From Zoroaster sp. YZ-2022 (Eukaryota > Echinodermata > Asteroidea > Forcipulatida > Zoroasteridae): a stretch of DNA of 64,000 nucleotides. Below are positions 24,059 through 35,284 of the stretch, piece by piece. The position numbers were made by a program, and so were the translations under genes. The notes under the pieces were generated by a model, which saw only the letters and a list, made by a program, of their open reading frames with translations, did no database searches and had not been told where the DNA came from. Position 1 is the stretch's first letter, and the number at the start of each line of letters is the position of its first letter. The stretch is taken from contig CM055816.1 in assembly GCA_029582265.1 (NCBI GenBank), positions 89,247,204-89,311,203 on the forward strand. The letters are read 5' to 3'.

Positions 24059-24729
24059 TCATATATATATAGCTTTCAATTAGGGTAGGCTAGTACTTGA
24101 ACTTGAAGGATGCACAAATTTCTCAACAAAGTCTCCCTTTTATAGTTATACGGTAAATATCGTTTCCAACTTTGTTTGGCTGCATATTCATCTTCTTTAC
24201 TTTAGTTAGAAGTAACAACCAGTCTGCCCGCCCAACGATACACGGTCCGGCGACCGCCCCGTCACCGATCACCGCGGTGTTGTCTTATTACACTGGGCAA
24301 GTTCTCGCACATCATACACTTATTTTCTCAAACTTAGTCTTGCACTATTTGCTTCAATACTGACCATGATTTACAAAAAAAAATGCATTAGTGTACAGGT
24401 GGTAATAATGGTACTCATCATTACTTGACTATTTTAATCGTCTTACCTCTTATTAATCTGCATTCAATTAGATTATTGTCATGATCTGAGAGGAGGAAAT
24501 CTGCTGCAAGTTTTCTGTTGTTGTGTGGGTGCGTTCATGCGTGTTTAGTACACTCTCCTGACGACACATCGACACGTGCAGTCGGTTTTGCAAGCAATGC
24601 AGCCGTGATTGATTTTTACAAGGCCATCCGCAGTCTAACGTTGTGTAGCCTATACATTGTACTTCAAGCTAGCTTTCTGGGATTGTCTTTTGGTTTATAG
24701 TTTCTGGCCTGAGGGTGGTTCCTCTACCC
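24059..24729. other. Intergenic DNA, no gene seen
   Basis: No coding or repeat signal that I can support. Confidence 0.4.
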
Positions 24730-24929
24730 TAGCGGCGTAGCCAGGACTTTTTCAGTGGGGGGGGGGGGGGGGGGGCACAGGGGTATGTTTTTTTTCCCTT
24801 TTCTTTTTCTTTTCTGTTTTTTGGGGCACTATGAGGATTTTTCGTGGGGGGGGGAGCACCTGGGGGGGCACTGGAAATTTGTGGGAGCACGTGCCCCACC
24901 AGGCCCCCCCCCCCGTGGCTACGCCGCTG
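24730..24929 (+). mobile_element. hAT-like MITE (CAGCGGCGTAGCC family)
   Basis: tAGCGGCGTAGCCAGGAC to TGGCTACGCCGCTG, flanked by ctctaccc (24722-24729) and ctctacca (24930-24937), 7/8 match. A second copy within 700 bp of the one at 23757. Confidence 0.85.
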
Positions 24930-25718
24930 CTCTACCATAGTGTGGGCAGGGGGAAGCCGCCGACACCCCTTCCTCCACTTGTTGTCGGTAAATTCACAAA
25001 CTTGTTGGTATTAATTTCTGAACTTCTGAACGTCAGGAATTCAATCTGTATGTTGATATAATTTGTCAGTTCATTTGAGTTTTGTGTTGGTCAATTTACC
25101 CACAAAACTGTTTGCTACCCCCCCCCCCCAGAAAATCCTGTCTACGCTACTGCTCCTCCCCACCCACCCCTCCGCACTACTCAGTAATGCCGAGTTCCCG
25201 TAGCCATCAACACAGGGCCAGATAGTAAAATTAGCAAGAAATTAAAATACAAAATTCATACAACATTCATATAAATAAATGAACATTTCTATCCAAGAAG
25301 AACTTTCTCACTCTATCTTTCAAACCAAACGGGCCTGTTTGTAAACAACCTTTAAAAGGATCGGCCATGTTTTCCCGCTATATTTTAGAAATGTTTTTAT
25401 TCACATCGAAATATCGATAACGTCCTTATAAAAAGGAGAGAAGATTTTTTTTTTCATATGAAATATTTCACAAAAGTACAGTCAAAAGCTTAGTTTAATT
25501 AGAACATTTTCGGAAGTTGCTTTCAACATAGCGAAAAACACGGGAAATTTAATTTACCGGTTTTTAAACTACCGGTGCGGGTTTTACAAATAATTTACCC
25601 AAAAGCATTGTAATGCTCCCATATGCGCCATTATTTTTCCCAGTAATTCATTTAATAAATAAATAAATATTCTAAATTCTTTTTCTAATTAATTAAACTA
25701 AAGAGTTACAGAGGATAA

Positions 25719-25879
25719 CATGGGCGGATCCAGAACATTTTTAGGGGGGGGGGGGGCAGTGAGAATCAGAAACAATTATTTTTCAGTACTACAAAAATTA
25801 CAATGAAATAATCAAAGGGAGAGAAAAAAGCACACTGTGGGAATGGGAGTGCGTGCGTTCTCCCCTCCCCTTTCTTTCT

Positions 25880-25917
<38 letters not shown>

Positions 25918-25987
25918 AAAGTTTTTTTAAAAACGATTTTAGGGGGGGCTACAGCCCACTTAGCCCCCCCCCCTGGATCCGCCAATG
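25719..25987 (+). mobile_element. MITE family G (GGCGGATCCAG ends), copy 1
   Basis: CATGGGCGGATCCAGAACAT at the left and CTGGATCCGCCAATG at the right, flanked by gataa on both sides (25714-25718, 25988-25992). Contains a (TC)n run at about 25885-25912 and poly(G)/poly(C) blocks. Other copies at 39246 and 49660 also show 5-bp duplications. Confidence 0.75.
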
Positions 25988-25992
25988 GATAA

Positions 25993-26856
25993 AGATCCAT
26001 GACTTGACACAATTTCAACTAATGCATAGCCTATTCTTTCTACTACGGAAAAATAATGTAGGCCTGCAGATAATAAAAACATGCAGGCTTAATCTTTGTG
26101 CAGTAGCAGGCCCTACACCTTATCAAACAAAAAATATTTTACAAAAGCAATTTGTTTCTTGATAGCTTTCAAAGTTTTATTTTTTAAGCAACAACCAGTG
26201 TGGTGAAACCATGGTCTGTGGTGAAACACATTCGTTGCACCACCCTTCATTGGCTAATAATCAACAGAGGGTGCAATTTTTAACAGTGCCCCACTGAATA
26301 CTGTATGTACAATGTACATTGCATTACATTACAACAAGTATTTATCATGCGCCATTCCCGAGAGGCTCATGGCGCTTACAAAAGTTAATATGACATAATA
26401 AATACAAATCAGGATAGAATAAGACATAAATTGATGCAAAATTAATGAGGAAAAACTGTACATGCAATAGTACTGGTAGCAGTGCATCCACTTTTAAGGA
26501 AATCTTTGGAAATGTTGAGGCTCTAAGGAAATTTCTAAGGAAATAAACAAATTTAAGGAAATATAAGGAAATCCCCTTTGTTCTAAGGAAATTCTAAAGA
26601 ATTCTCGTAAATATTAGAAAATGCAAACCCCCCCTCCCCCCCAAAAAAAAACAAAACAAAACAAAACAAAAAACATCTTTTTAAACAAAATAATGTTGCA
26701 TGAGAATTAAAAATTATTATAGCGCAACCGTACCCCTGAAACTAGACTTGCGACTATAGCACTATCGGTATGCGCGCTAGAATGGGCGCATGCACAGGTA
26801 GCCCACTTCGTCTATAATTATAAGTGATTGAATAGTCTGGTGTGATAGTCTTTGAG
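25993..26856. other. Intergenic DNA
   Basis: Contains tandem 'aaggaaat' words around 26500-26600 and an (AAAAC)n run near 26645. No gene seen. Confidence 0.4.
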
Positions 26857-26864
26857 GTCTGCTG

Positions 26865-27453
26865 CAGTGGCGTAGCTAGCAGGGGGCAGGGGCAGGGGGC
26901 GGCCGCTCCCCCTGGCTCCAGTTCCAGAATAAGTGGGCCCCCCCTGGCTCCAGTTCCAGAATAAGTGGGCCCCCCCTAACACATGCGAATTTTTTTCACA
27001 TGCTTATGGGACTGACTGACGGGCCCACCAGCAGGCAGGACTATACAGGCAGGGCCGGATTTAGACCTTGAGGGGCCCGGGCACTTCAGGTTCGGGGGCC
27101 CCTCGACACAGAAATTAAATTACATGACAAATAAAAAATGAACTAAAATGAATGATAAACCGCATTTCTTCGAAAAAAATATAAAACTAATTTTACAATT
27201 ATTACATTTTTTTTTTATAAAGGAAGTCCTTAGTCTGGGGGCCCTCTGGCAGGGGGGCCCGGGGCAATTGCCCCCTTTTCCCCCTTATAAATCCGGCCCT
27301 GTATACAGGGCCGCTTTTACATAAGGGCAAAAGGGTAGTTGCCCACGGCCCCAGGTAAAGAGGGGGCCCTAAAAATCTGTACAGTCATTTTTTTGGTGGG
27401 CCCCCTGGGATCCGATTCGCCCCGCCTGGCGAACATAGCCAGCTACGCCACTG
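26865..27453 (+). mobile_element. hAT-like element with another hAT-like element inside it
   Basis: CAGTGGCGTAGCTAGC on the left and AGCTACGCCACTG on the right. Flanked by perfect 8-bp gtctgctg (26857-26864 and 27454-27461). The insertion at 27050 splits it. A duplicated 'ccccctggctccagttccag' lies at about 26908 and 26940. Confidence 0.9.
27050..27301 (+). mobile_element. Nested hAT-like MITE (CAGGGCCGGATTTA)
   Basis: CAGGGCCGGATTTA at 27050 and TAAATCCGGCCCTG ending at 27301, flanked by perfect 8-bp tatacagg (27042-27049, 27302-27309). Lies within the element at 26865, so it is the younger insertion. Confidence 0.92.
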
Positions 27454-27591
27454 GTCTGCTGTACACATGTCATGTACACATGTCTTGTAAGCGACAACCA
27501 CGGGCTCGTGTATAAAGAACTAGACTTTCCATTTTGAAAGATTTTGCGCTTTTCTCAACAGCATGCACTTCTGTAAGGCCAACAAAAAAAA

Positions 27592-28264
27592 TTGTTGAGT
27601 TGCCCTCCAGTGAAAATATTTGAAGGGGTCGGTCGGGATTTTTTTTCTTTTTTTCTTTTTTTTTCTCTCCTTGACTGTCATTTTAAGATTGAAATGCATT
27701 GGAACTGAAACCACATATTATGTTTTTCATTTGTATACCTATCAGCAAGGAATTTTGCTTCAGAATAAAAGTATCCCAAGCATTTTTGTTGTACTTTTCG
27801 CTGTGATTGACACAGCAAATTCATCCATATTGCGTGCAATGCTCAACATGCAACATGTGAGTGGCCATTCGATTTGAAAACGTGTAGATTGAGTCGCAAT
27901 CGTTGACACACGTACAGTGCACGAAGCCAGTGGAAAACATGCGAGGGGCCATTCGATTGGAAAACGTGTAGATTTGAGTCGCAATCGTTGGCACACAGTG
28001 TGTGCGAAGGCAGTGCACCATGTGAGGGCCGGGGCCATTCGATTTGAAAACATGTAGATTGAGTCTTGGGTACCGGTAAATTTACCGGTAAAAAAAGTGG
28101 AAAATTTCACAAATCAAACGTATTATGTTTTATACAAAGAAAATTGGTAAATTTCATTAATAAATAGGCCTAGGCCTATGAATGACGGGGAAAAAAAGAA
28201 AAGAAAAAAAAACCCGACCCGAGATTTCAGCACTTTTGGGTCGGTCGGTGGAGGGCAACTCAAC
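27592..28264. mobile_element. TIR element with an internal 80-bp tandem repeat
   Basis: Left TGTTGAGTTGCCCTCCA and right TGGAGGGCAACTCAACA, followed inward by 'ggtcggtcggg' and T/C-rich tracts that also pair. About 70 bp of inverted repeat in all. No transposase frame; open frames here are shadows. Confidence 0.75.
27857..28068 (+). repeat. Three tandem units of about 82 bp
   Basis: Units start near 27857, 27941 and 28021; each has 'ggccattcgatttgaaaac' and 'gtgtagattgagtc', and the first two share 'gcaatcgttg'. They explain the repeated N-R-M-A-P motif in minus-strand shadow frames. Confidence 0.8.
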
Positions 28265-29300
28265 ATCTTTTTTTTTTGGCCTAGTATGTCTGAAAAAAAA
28301 CTGCAACTTTCACATGCAAAACGTAGATGTACCACAGGGGTTACATGCACCTTTGCTGATTTCAGGAAAATATAAGGAGCATAGAAAAAAATCTAAGGAA
28401 ATCTGATGAATTTTTTTCCCTGTTAATCTCGGGTAATGTAATTTTGCAAAGTGGAAGCACTGACTAGTAGAACTATTGAAGTTTATGTTGTTCAAACGAC
28501 ATTGCAAAATGTTTATTAGGTTTCAGGAGCTTAAATCACAGGGGATTGCGGGCAGACCTATAGTTTAAGATGTGTGATCAAAAGAGAGTCTCAAAGTTCA
28601 GCATTTAGAGCCTCAGTCGGCAAATGAAGCATCAAAAGTACTAGAACAAGGGTTGGTCCAGAAAAATTTTCAGTCGGCAATCCCCCGTTGAGCGACTTAG
28701 TCCATTTGGGGAAACTGAAACTTAGTGGTTATATTAGTGTTGTGTCGGTAAATTACCCACAAAAATGTCCCCCCCCCCCCCCACTCTGAAAATCCTGGCT
28801 ACACCAGTCTGCAAATTGACTTCCACACCCTAAAGAAAATGCCTTCGCTTCACCTCTGCTCTAGTCTGAAGGAGTAATTTTAGTTGTAATATAATCATAC
28901 AACTAATCATGGAGGAAGGAACGTTCCATCATGGCTTCTACATGGGGAAAAAGGTCGGCTCACGGCTGGTGCTCGCCGCGCGGTGGCGCCCTTCCAGATT
29001 AGCGATTTCACAACACTGCGGAACAATAGTTATGAGGTTCGAATCTCAAAAGGACACTGTTTTTTTATATAAATAAGTTAATATCTTTTTGCTGAAAATG
29101 TTTCAAATGGTCACACACTTTGGGTCCGACCCGTGTATTCTGGACTGATCTTTTCACACTAAACACGATCTGTGTTTTAAAACCAACCCTGCTCGGGTGA
29201 GTTGAAAGCTCTCGACCCGTGTAGAGTATTCCAACCAGTTACATGCGTAGTGCAAATGTTGGGGTTCAAGTGTAGTAAGCGTGAGCCCAATGCGTTTGTT
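28265..29300. other. Intergenic DNA with element fragments
   Basis: At 28740-28810 a poly(C) fragment with 'gaaaatcctggctacacca' looks like half of a hAT-like MITE; a similar half lies at 25087-25152. A tRNA-type B box (gaggttcgaatctc) occurs near 29035. No gene seen. Confidence 0.4.
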
Positions 29301-29303
29301 GAC

Positions 29304-29331
29304 CCATGGAGGAAGAATTCTTCCTCCATGG
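29304..29331. other. Perfect 28-bp palindrome
   Basis: ccatggaggaagaa followed directly by ttcttcctccatgg. A perfect self-complementary block in non-repeated DNA. Confidence 0.9.
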
Positions 29332-29422
29332 TTGACCCATGTTGAAACTAATGAGTTGAAACGGACTGGACCAGTGTATATTTTCAAGACATGAATTGAA
29401 ATTTACTATTGTGGAAACGTCT

Positions 29423-29646
29423 CGTTCCCACTTGATCATGCAATGCGGGTGTCATACTACGCATAGCGGAATCAAATGGCGATCAACCGAAGTACTACTG
29501 AGTGGGAACGCGAGGGCGATCAGGATCAGATCCCATATAAGGACGGTCAGGATCAGATCCCATATAAGGGCGGTCAGGATCAGATCCCATATAAGGGCGG
29601 TCATGATCAGATACCATATAAGGGCGGTCAGGATCAAGTGGGAACG
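29423..29646 (+). mobile_element. Short TIR element carrying a 27-bp tandem repeat
   Basis: Inverted ends cgttcccacttgatc / gatcaagtgggaacg. Inside, about 4.5 units of 27 bp ('ggtcaggatcagatcccata' plus 'taagggc') run from 29513 to 29636. The unit length is a multiple of three, so short repetitive frames appear on both strands. Confidence 0.75.
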
Positions 29647-29699
29647 CAAAGCAGGATCATCCGGATCGATCCCGCAACATCAGGTTTGGTTGAGAATGG

Positions 29700-30700
29700 T
29701 GTGAAAATGTCCATCATGGCGCGCTTCAATGTTTGATTATGCAATGATTGTTTAGTCTATGGTAAGGCATGCGATTTTTTTTCTGCACACTCATCTATAT
29801 GCATTTGTATTCTATAAATGAATTTTTGGACTTTGTTTTCCTTTAAACAAAAAATCCTCCGCTGTTAATTATATACTATTTTACAGATAAAATTGCTTCT
29901 GAATTAATGTTGTACTTAAAACTACAATTGAAAAACCAATTATTCAAACAATTCTGACAAAACTTTGTGTCGATATCGGTATCATATTTGGAAGGCGAGC
30001 GGGGAGTCCAACGAGTCCATTGGAAATGCATCGACCACCTTTATCTCTAAGGATTTACGCAAGAAATTAGAAAGCTTGGGACCTGTCTTTAACGTATGTG
30101 TTGTAAAGACTCCAAATCTTATTAAGTCAGTTTCTACCTCAAATATCGCAGGACTTACTAATAGAAGTGGACTACCGAACTGAGGACTATTTTTCTTTAC
30201 GCGTTAGGTTTCCATGCCAGTGCGTGTTGTTGTTAGGCCAGCATGTCAGCGGCACGTGAACAGTATTGGTTCCCGTCACCGGAGGATCCCTGGCATAGTT
30301 CGTGGGGAAATTACTGACGTGAACAACTGATATAAACTTTGTGTTGTCATGCTTTTTCAGGCCGTTTGTGAGATTTTCCATTAGAAATTAATTTGTCAGG
30401 AACATTGCAATAGTTGTTAGCATATGGCCTACGTCAATGAGAATCATTGTCATGGTTACGGTGCTTTCCATGCATGGCCTTTCTTCGTTTTGTCCAACCC
30501 GTAGGACAGGGTTCTAACTCCGTAAAGTCGCCATTAAAAATGGTCACACTGCAAAGAGCAATATTTACACGTCACCCTAAATCATCCACGTCACCCACAA
30601 ATAGCTCGTTGGTAACGGATTGCAGAGCGAGAGTTCCGAGGTGCGAAGTTCCAAAAGAAGAAACGATAAAGTTTGCTTCTGCCACATTGATATTTACTGA
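29700..30700. other. Intergenic DNA, one weak open frame
   Basis: 29965-30183 (+) has somewhat protein-like composition (TTFISKDLRKKLESLGPVF) but no recognised domain, start or splice context. A tRNA-like segment ('tagctcgttggtaacggatt', 'gaggtgcgaagttcc') lies at about 30600-30655. Confidence 0.35.
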
Positions 30701-30706
30701 TGTCAC

Positions 30707-30892
30707 AAGAGGGCGTTATTGTTCACTTACCTGGTACATCATCACAGCAGGATTTCGCCGACACAGAATGTATAAATTGTAAGTTATATGCACAATTTTC
30801 GGGCGGGAACCTACGTCACTCCTCGTAAAAGTTTCAGCACTGGGAATGATGTACCAGATAAGTAAACAATAACGCCCTCTTGTGAGAAAGCG
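30707..30892. mobile_element. MITE with CACAAGAGGGCGTTATTG ends
   Basis: CACAAGAGGGCGTTATTG on the left pairs perfectly with CAATAACGCCCTCTTGTG on the right; pairing continues through 'gtaagtgaac'/'acttacctgg' and 'atgatgtacca'. Confidence 0.8.
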
Positions 30893-31668
30893 GTATAGCT
30901 GTAATGAACCAAATTTTATGATCAACAGATCTACAGTTGTCTCGTGATAGCCAAAACAAAGTTAGCATGGTTGAAGAGGCGACCCAGGGGGGGGGGAGGG
31001 GGGGTAATGGCAATGTCCCCCAATAATTATCACCCCAACCTCCCCCCCCAAAAAAAACAACAACATAAAAACGAACAAACAAACAAAAACAAACAAACAC
31101 AAACAAACAAACAAAACAAAACAAACAAAAAATATTCAAAGCGCAAGAGCAACCTGTATGAGTCCTGTTTTAGACATTTTGTCAAAAAATTCCCGTGCCC
31201 ATAAAAGTCTACAAACCGGAGCGCATGACCTTTATTTTCAGCATATACAAAATTACGAAAAAATGATTGTTTTTTAAATTAAAAGTGATTTTCAATGTAA
31301 GGAATTTTTTTTCTTTCAAATCCGCATCATTTCGATGTCAAGTTCACGTAAATGGTGGTGGATTGATAATTATATTTGTTACATTGCATTTTCGTGTTTG
31401 AGACCATGTGTCATAGGCCTATAATAATTGTAGCTTGGGACTTGATATAGAAGTACATGAGATCTCATGAGATGTGGGAAGTTGAACATTGGAATTTATT
31501 GAAATGTTTCATGTTGTCTTTGCAGCATATTTTCTAACGTTAAGGGTCTGTCGGTAACAGTGTTCAACTGTACGGAAGCCACTTGATGTAATATTAAGGC
31601 GACATTGACTACATGATCAGTTCAAATGAACAGGTTCAGTTTTATTCGCGTCTGTTGTATGCTAGTGA
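30893..31668. other. Intergenic DNA
   Basis: Low-complexity (AAAC)n at about 31055-31130. No gene seen. Confidence 0.4.
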
Positions 31669-31676
31669 CTTTGGTT

Positions 31677-31836
31677 CAGCGGTGTAGCCAGGACTTTTTC
31701 AGTGGGGGGCCCAGGGTGTATGGGTTTTTTCCCTTTTCTTTTTCTTTTCTTTTTTGGGGCACTATCGGGATTTTTCGTGGGGGAACCTGGGGGGACACGT
31801 GCCCCCTCCCCCAGGCCCCCCGTGGCTACGCCGCTG
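31677..31836 (+). mobile_element. hAT-like MITE (CAGCGGCGTAGCC family)
   Basis: CAGCGGTGTAGCCAGGAC to TGGCTACGCCGCTG, flanked by ctttggtt (31669-31676) and ctttggtc (31837-31844), 7/8 match. Confidence 0.88.
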
Positions 31837-31998
31837 CTTTGGTCTGGACGCATTGCGCGTGAGGGCAGGGGGACCCGGGTTGTGTGAACTGAAAATCTGA
31901 AAAGATGATCAGTCACCAGAGTAATGTTTCACTGAAATAATCACGGTTACTTACAGCTCCGTTGATAGAGAGGTTCGAATCTCGCAAAGGGTTTATTT

Positions 31999-32268
31999 AA
32001 AACTTGTAGCTTTGCATGGTGAGGAGGATGGGTAAGACTAAACTGCGGTGACACCATGTGAAATGCTCAATTGAGTAGTAATTAGTTCTGAAAAGAACTG
32101 GAGTTACAACTCGACGTTTCGATCAGTATGCTCTGATCGTCCTCAGGAGAATGCCGGACTCTGGGAAACTCTGCTGCTTAAGTAGGCTGCTAGAGGATCA
32201 CGCGATGACAGGATGCTGGAGGAATCCTCATTTCACATGGTGTCACCGCAATTTAGTCTAACCAAATG
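31999..32268 (+). mobile_element. Family P repeat, copy 2
   Basis: 'cttgtagctttgcatggtga', 'gcggtgacaccatgtg' and 'aattagttctgaaaagaact' as in the 15714 and 61024 copies. The arms are split here by 'cgacgtttcgatcagtatgc' and 'tctgatcgtcctcagg', a segment of the type seen near the ends of Penelope-like elements. That link is tentative. Confidence 0.6.
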
Positions 32269-32374
32269 GTTTATTTGTTTCGTATTATTTATTATTATTA
32301 TTTTTTTATCCAATTGAAAATTGTCACACACCGTTCAAGGAGTAATAATTATTTCACAAGCTAAATCATCCAAT

Positions 32375-32860
32375 TCATCGATAGCTCAGTTGGAAGAGAG
32401 ACGGATTGCACAGGAAAGGTCCCAAAGAATCCCAAAGGAATAATAATGGTTGTCTCGCTCTCCAAATACTCAGATCTATTCACGTGAACTTTAATCACAC
32501 GTTTGTCCGGTCCCAAGACCAGGACCTGAACTTGACTGTGCTTCTTATTATACCTTCTTCTTTTGTGTTCCTTTCACACCAGACTAACTTCCACCCACTC
32601 TTGCGTTTAAGTCTGTGCGCATTTCTGTGTATCTTCCATTTTGCCAATGAGAAAGAACCTGTTTGGTTCGAAATGTAAAGCCAATATGCTATTTTGCATT
32701 TAGGTTGGTAAGCAGTTTGCAACAGCTAATTCTCTATTTACGAATTATATTTGCTTAAAACCATAAAACCAAATTTAAAAAGTCACAAACAACTTGGATG
32801 GAAGGAATTGCAGACTGCGGAGCAAGAGTTCCGAGGTTCGAATCCCCAAAAGACATCTTG
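32375..32860 (+). repeat. Fragments of a second tRNA-headed SINE
   Basis: An A-box-like 'gatagctcagttggaagag' lies at about 32385 and a B-box-like 'gaggttcgaatcccc' near 32832. A similar head is seen at about 30600. Too broken to define ends. Not functional tRNAs. Confidence 0.4.
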
Positions 32861-33465
32861 GCAGACATTAAAGTGACAGACTGCGGAGCAAGAAGTCAAA
32901 GCCATAATAGAGGTCTGCTTTTCTTTTTTACCCAACGGATTCTCTCTTTAAAAGTGATGGATTGCGGACTGATATGTCCCCGCGGGTTATTTCAATTCTT
33001 ACTTTAAGAAACATGGCTAATTGTCTTTTTGGTGTTAAAATTTCTGAATCAGGGAGGTGGCAAAATTTGTCACACCTTTATTCCCCTCGTCGAGCGATTT
33101 TGATGGTGTTCAATTTTAGGAAAGACATTTTAGTCCCTCTCATTCAGTTTCTGGATCTGCCACGGGGTGGGGAACACTCACCACGAGAATCTTAACAGTG
33201 GTTTGATCCACTTGTTGGTGATATATACGGCAATATTTATTTGTATTTATTTATTTTAAAAATTTATATGTACATATTGTTCAAAAAGTGATTTATATTT
33301 ATATGTGGTCTTTATTATATGTTCAATGAGAAGGTACAACATTTATATAATTTATATTCAATTCAACCCTCTCATTTTCAAAAAATATATCATAAAACTA
33401 ACCTGTGTTTCCTCAAACCAGGTATAGCTTACTCACGAAAACTGTTTTATGTGTTTATGTTTTCA
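32861..33465. other. Intergenic DNA, no gene seen
   Basis: AT-rich with short low-complexity tracts. No supported feature. Confidence 0.4.
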
Positions 33466-33689
33466 GGAAAGAATGTCATATCCGACCGCCACTTTTTAAG
33501 GGCTTTTTTTGAATTTTTTGCAACCACTAACCAGTTGAAAGATTATTCTATCGATTTTTGGTGGTAAAGAAAGCAAAAACTATCTTTAAAATCCACTTTT
33601 ATGATGCTTTCGGACTTCATTTCCCTTCTAAAAAAATCCTCCCCTTCAGAAAATAGAAGGATCCTATTATAGTTGCCACTGTGCATGTA

Positions 33690-34266
33690 TACTCACCGAA
33701 TTTAAAAACGCATCATCCCAATATTTCACATTTTTTTCAACAGCAGATATTTATGATATTTTAATCAATACTTTCTCAGTCAAGCATGAGCGCAAATTTT
33801 CACATCATACTGACACAATAAAAGTGCTATGTACAATTATGGCTTCAATTTATCACTGCATATAAATTATACATATTGGGGTGTCGTGGCCGAGCGGTCT
33901 AGCTTACCGGATTCAAGTTCTGGTGTTAGCAACAGAATGTGGGTTCGAATCACGGCCGTGACACTTGTGTCCTTGAGCAAGACACTTAATCATAATTGCT
34001 TCTCTCCACCCAGGGGTTAAATGGGTACCTGTGAAGGCAGAGTTGGTTTGCTCTATATGCGCTAGAAATGGCAGCAATTGAGCTGTATACTCCCCAGGGA
34101 GCTGAGATGGTTTCAGGAATGATTTATGAGCCTTATGAGCAGGGATAATAATATAATGCGCCTTGAGCACCACTTAGTTGGTGGATACGTACGCTATATA
34201 AATCCACACATTATTATTATTATTATATTTATTGAGAAAAATAAGTTGATGCGTTTTTAAATTCCG
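33690..34266. mobile_element. mariner-like MITE nested in family H copy 2
   Basis: CGAATTTAAAAACGCATCA at the left, TGATGCGTTTTTAAATTCCG at the right. The host MITE sequence resumes at 'tacaatgac', and the other H copies show 'gtacaatgaccgtg' uninterrupted, which fits insertion at TA. Confidence 0.8.
33878..34220 (+). mobile_element. tRNA-Leu-headed SINE (family S1), best head
   Basis: Head 33882-33963: 'gtcgtggccgagcggtctag' (A box), 'ggattcaagttctgg' anticodon arm, long variable region, B box 'gggttcgaatcac', closing 'gccgtgacac'. The long variable arm and CAA-like loop point to a tRNA-Leu origin. The body ends in (ATT)n. Confidence 0.9.
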
Positions 34267-34497
34267 TACAATGACTGTGTTGGTCACTCATGGGGAGTTG
34301 ACAAGATCAGACTGACATGACTGAGGAAGTCATTGTATACCAAAAATGCCTGATTTTTCATGAAATAAATATCCTGGAATAATTTGAAGTATATGTCCAT
34401 CATCATCCATACGTTCTCCACCTTACTAGGTAGATAAGATTACATTATTGGTTATATTGAATGAGAAAAAGTGGCGGTCGGATACGACATTCTACCC

Positions 34498-35110
34498 GTT
34501 TTACAAAATGTAAATTCAATACAATACAATTCATTATTTCTCTTAGATATAACGACCTCGGACGGAATAATTTCTCAGGATAATTGATACTTGTACCAAC
34601 TTCACACCAGATATATTTTAAGATAGCCTAATAATTATGCTTTTCAATATAATCTGGTAATTACAAGTATGTTATCTTCCCTTTAAATTGTACCGTCGCT
34701 TCATTTCTAAAGTGTTTCTAATTGTTGTATGATGTACATGTAGCTGATAATACATGAAGTGAAATGTTGGCAGAAAGTTGATACGTAAATTACTGTGGTT
34801 ATTGTATAGGAGGATCAGACAACCTAACACCTATGAGAGCATGTCAATTCATCAACGCACACGAGCAATGTGCTAGACGTGGGACAACAAAGGTCCCGTT
34901 GCTAGGTCGCCACGTTAGGCATGGGTGCCATTTGTTGATTGGTAACTAGGGCATGGTAGGCCGGTTGGCTGTGCTCCATACAGGTGCACATAGGGTACCC
35001 AACAGGTGCATACGAGTACAGGACATAACGATAGATAGAACGGTAGTAACACATCACATCAACAAAAAATACGTCTCATTTTGAGACTTTTATGAATAAT
35101 TAACAGAAGA
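34498..35110. other. SAXO upstream region
   Basis: Mostly unique DNA without MITE or SINE signatures, unlike its flanks. It probably includes the SAXO promoter. Confidence 0.4.
34934..34946 (+). promoter_or_regulatory. Candidate X-box-like (RFX) site upstream of SAXO
   Basis: GTTGATTGGTAAC has one exact RFX half-site (GGTAAC, inverse of GTTACC) and one imperfect half (GTTGAT), one base apart. It is about 240 bp upstream of the SAXO start codon. Ciliary genes are often RFX-regulated. The imperfect half makes this a weak call. Confidence 0.25.
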
Positions 35111-35116
35111 AGAAGA

Positions 35117-35125
35117 TATATAAAG
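35117..35125 (+). promoter_or_regulatory. TATA-like element of SAXO
   Basis: TATATAAAG lies 62 bp before the ATG at 35187, leaving room for a short 5' leader. AT-rich sequence makes chance matches common. Confidence 0.3.
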
Positions 35126-35186
35126 TCACCTGGATGTTATTATTGGCTTGAATTAATCAGGGTTTGATACCCATATCGAATTAATC

Positions 35187-35284
35187 ATGACTACCCGTCT
35201 TGATACAGACAGCAGTGAAGCCAGACAATTAATCAACCAACAATTTCCTGCATTTACTTGTATCTGTGAACTATGTGATTGTGG
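35187..35284 (+). CDS. SAXO: SAXO exon 1
   Basis: Codes residues 1-32 and two bases of codon 33, including the C-x-C-x-x-C-x-C motif. Donor GTAAGT at 35285. Intron 1 is 2611 bp. Confidence 0.92.

Larger units (their letters stand above)
33466..34497 (+). mobile_element. hAT-like MITE family H, copy 2, carrying two nested insertions
   Basis: GGAAAGAATGTCATATCCGA at the left and GTCGGATACGACATTCTACC at the right are the ends of family H. Its two halves are split by the element at 33690-34266, which in turn holds a SINE at 33878. Confidence 0.85.

Noticed and set aside
23782..24083. Proline/serine/leucine-rich and glycine-rich frames
   Set aside because: Homopolymer and ccctcc runs inside a hAT-like MITE.
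29965..30183. 72-codon frame with protein-like stretch
   Set aside because: No family recognised and no supporting start or splice sites. Left as intergenic note.
33829..34173. Frames containing V-V-A-E-R-S-S-L-P-D-S-S-S-G-V (also at 37481 and 50606)
   Set aside because: They are translations of the SINE tRNA-like head and body, in both orientations.
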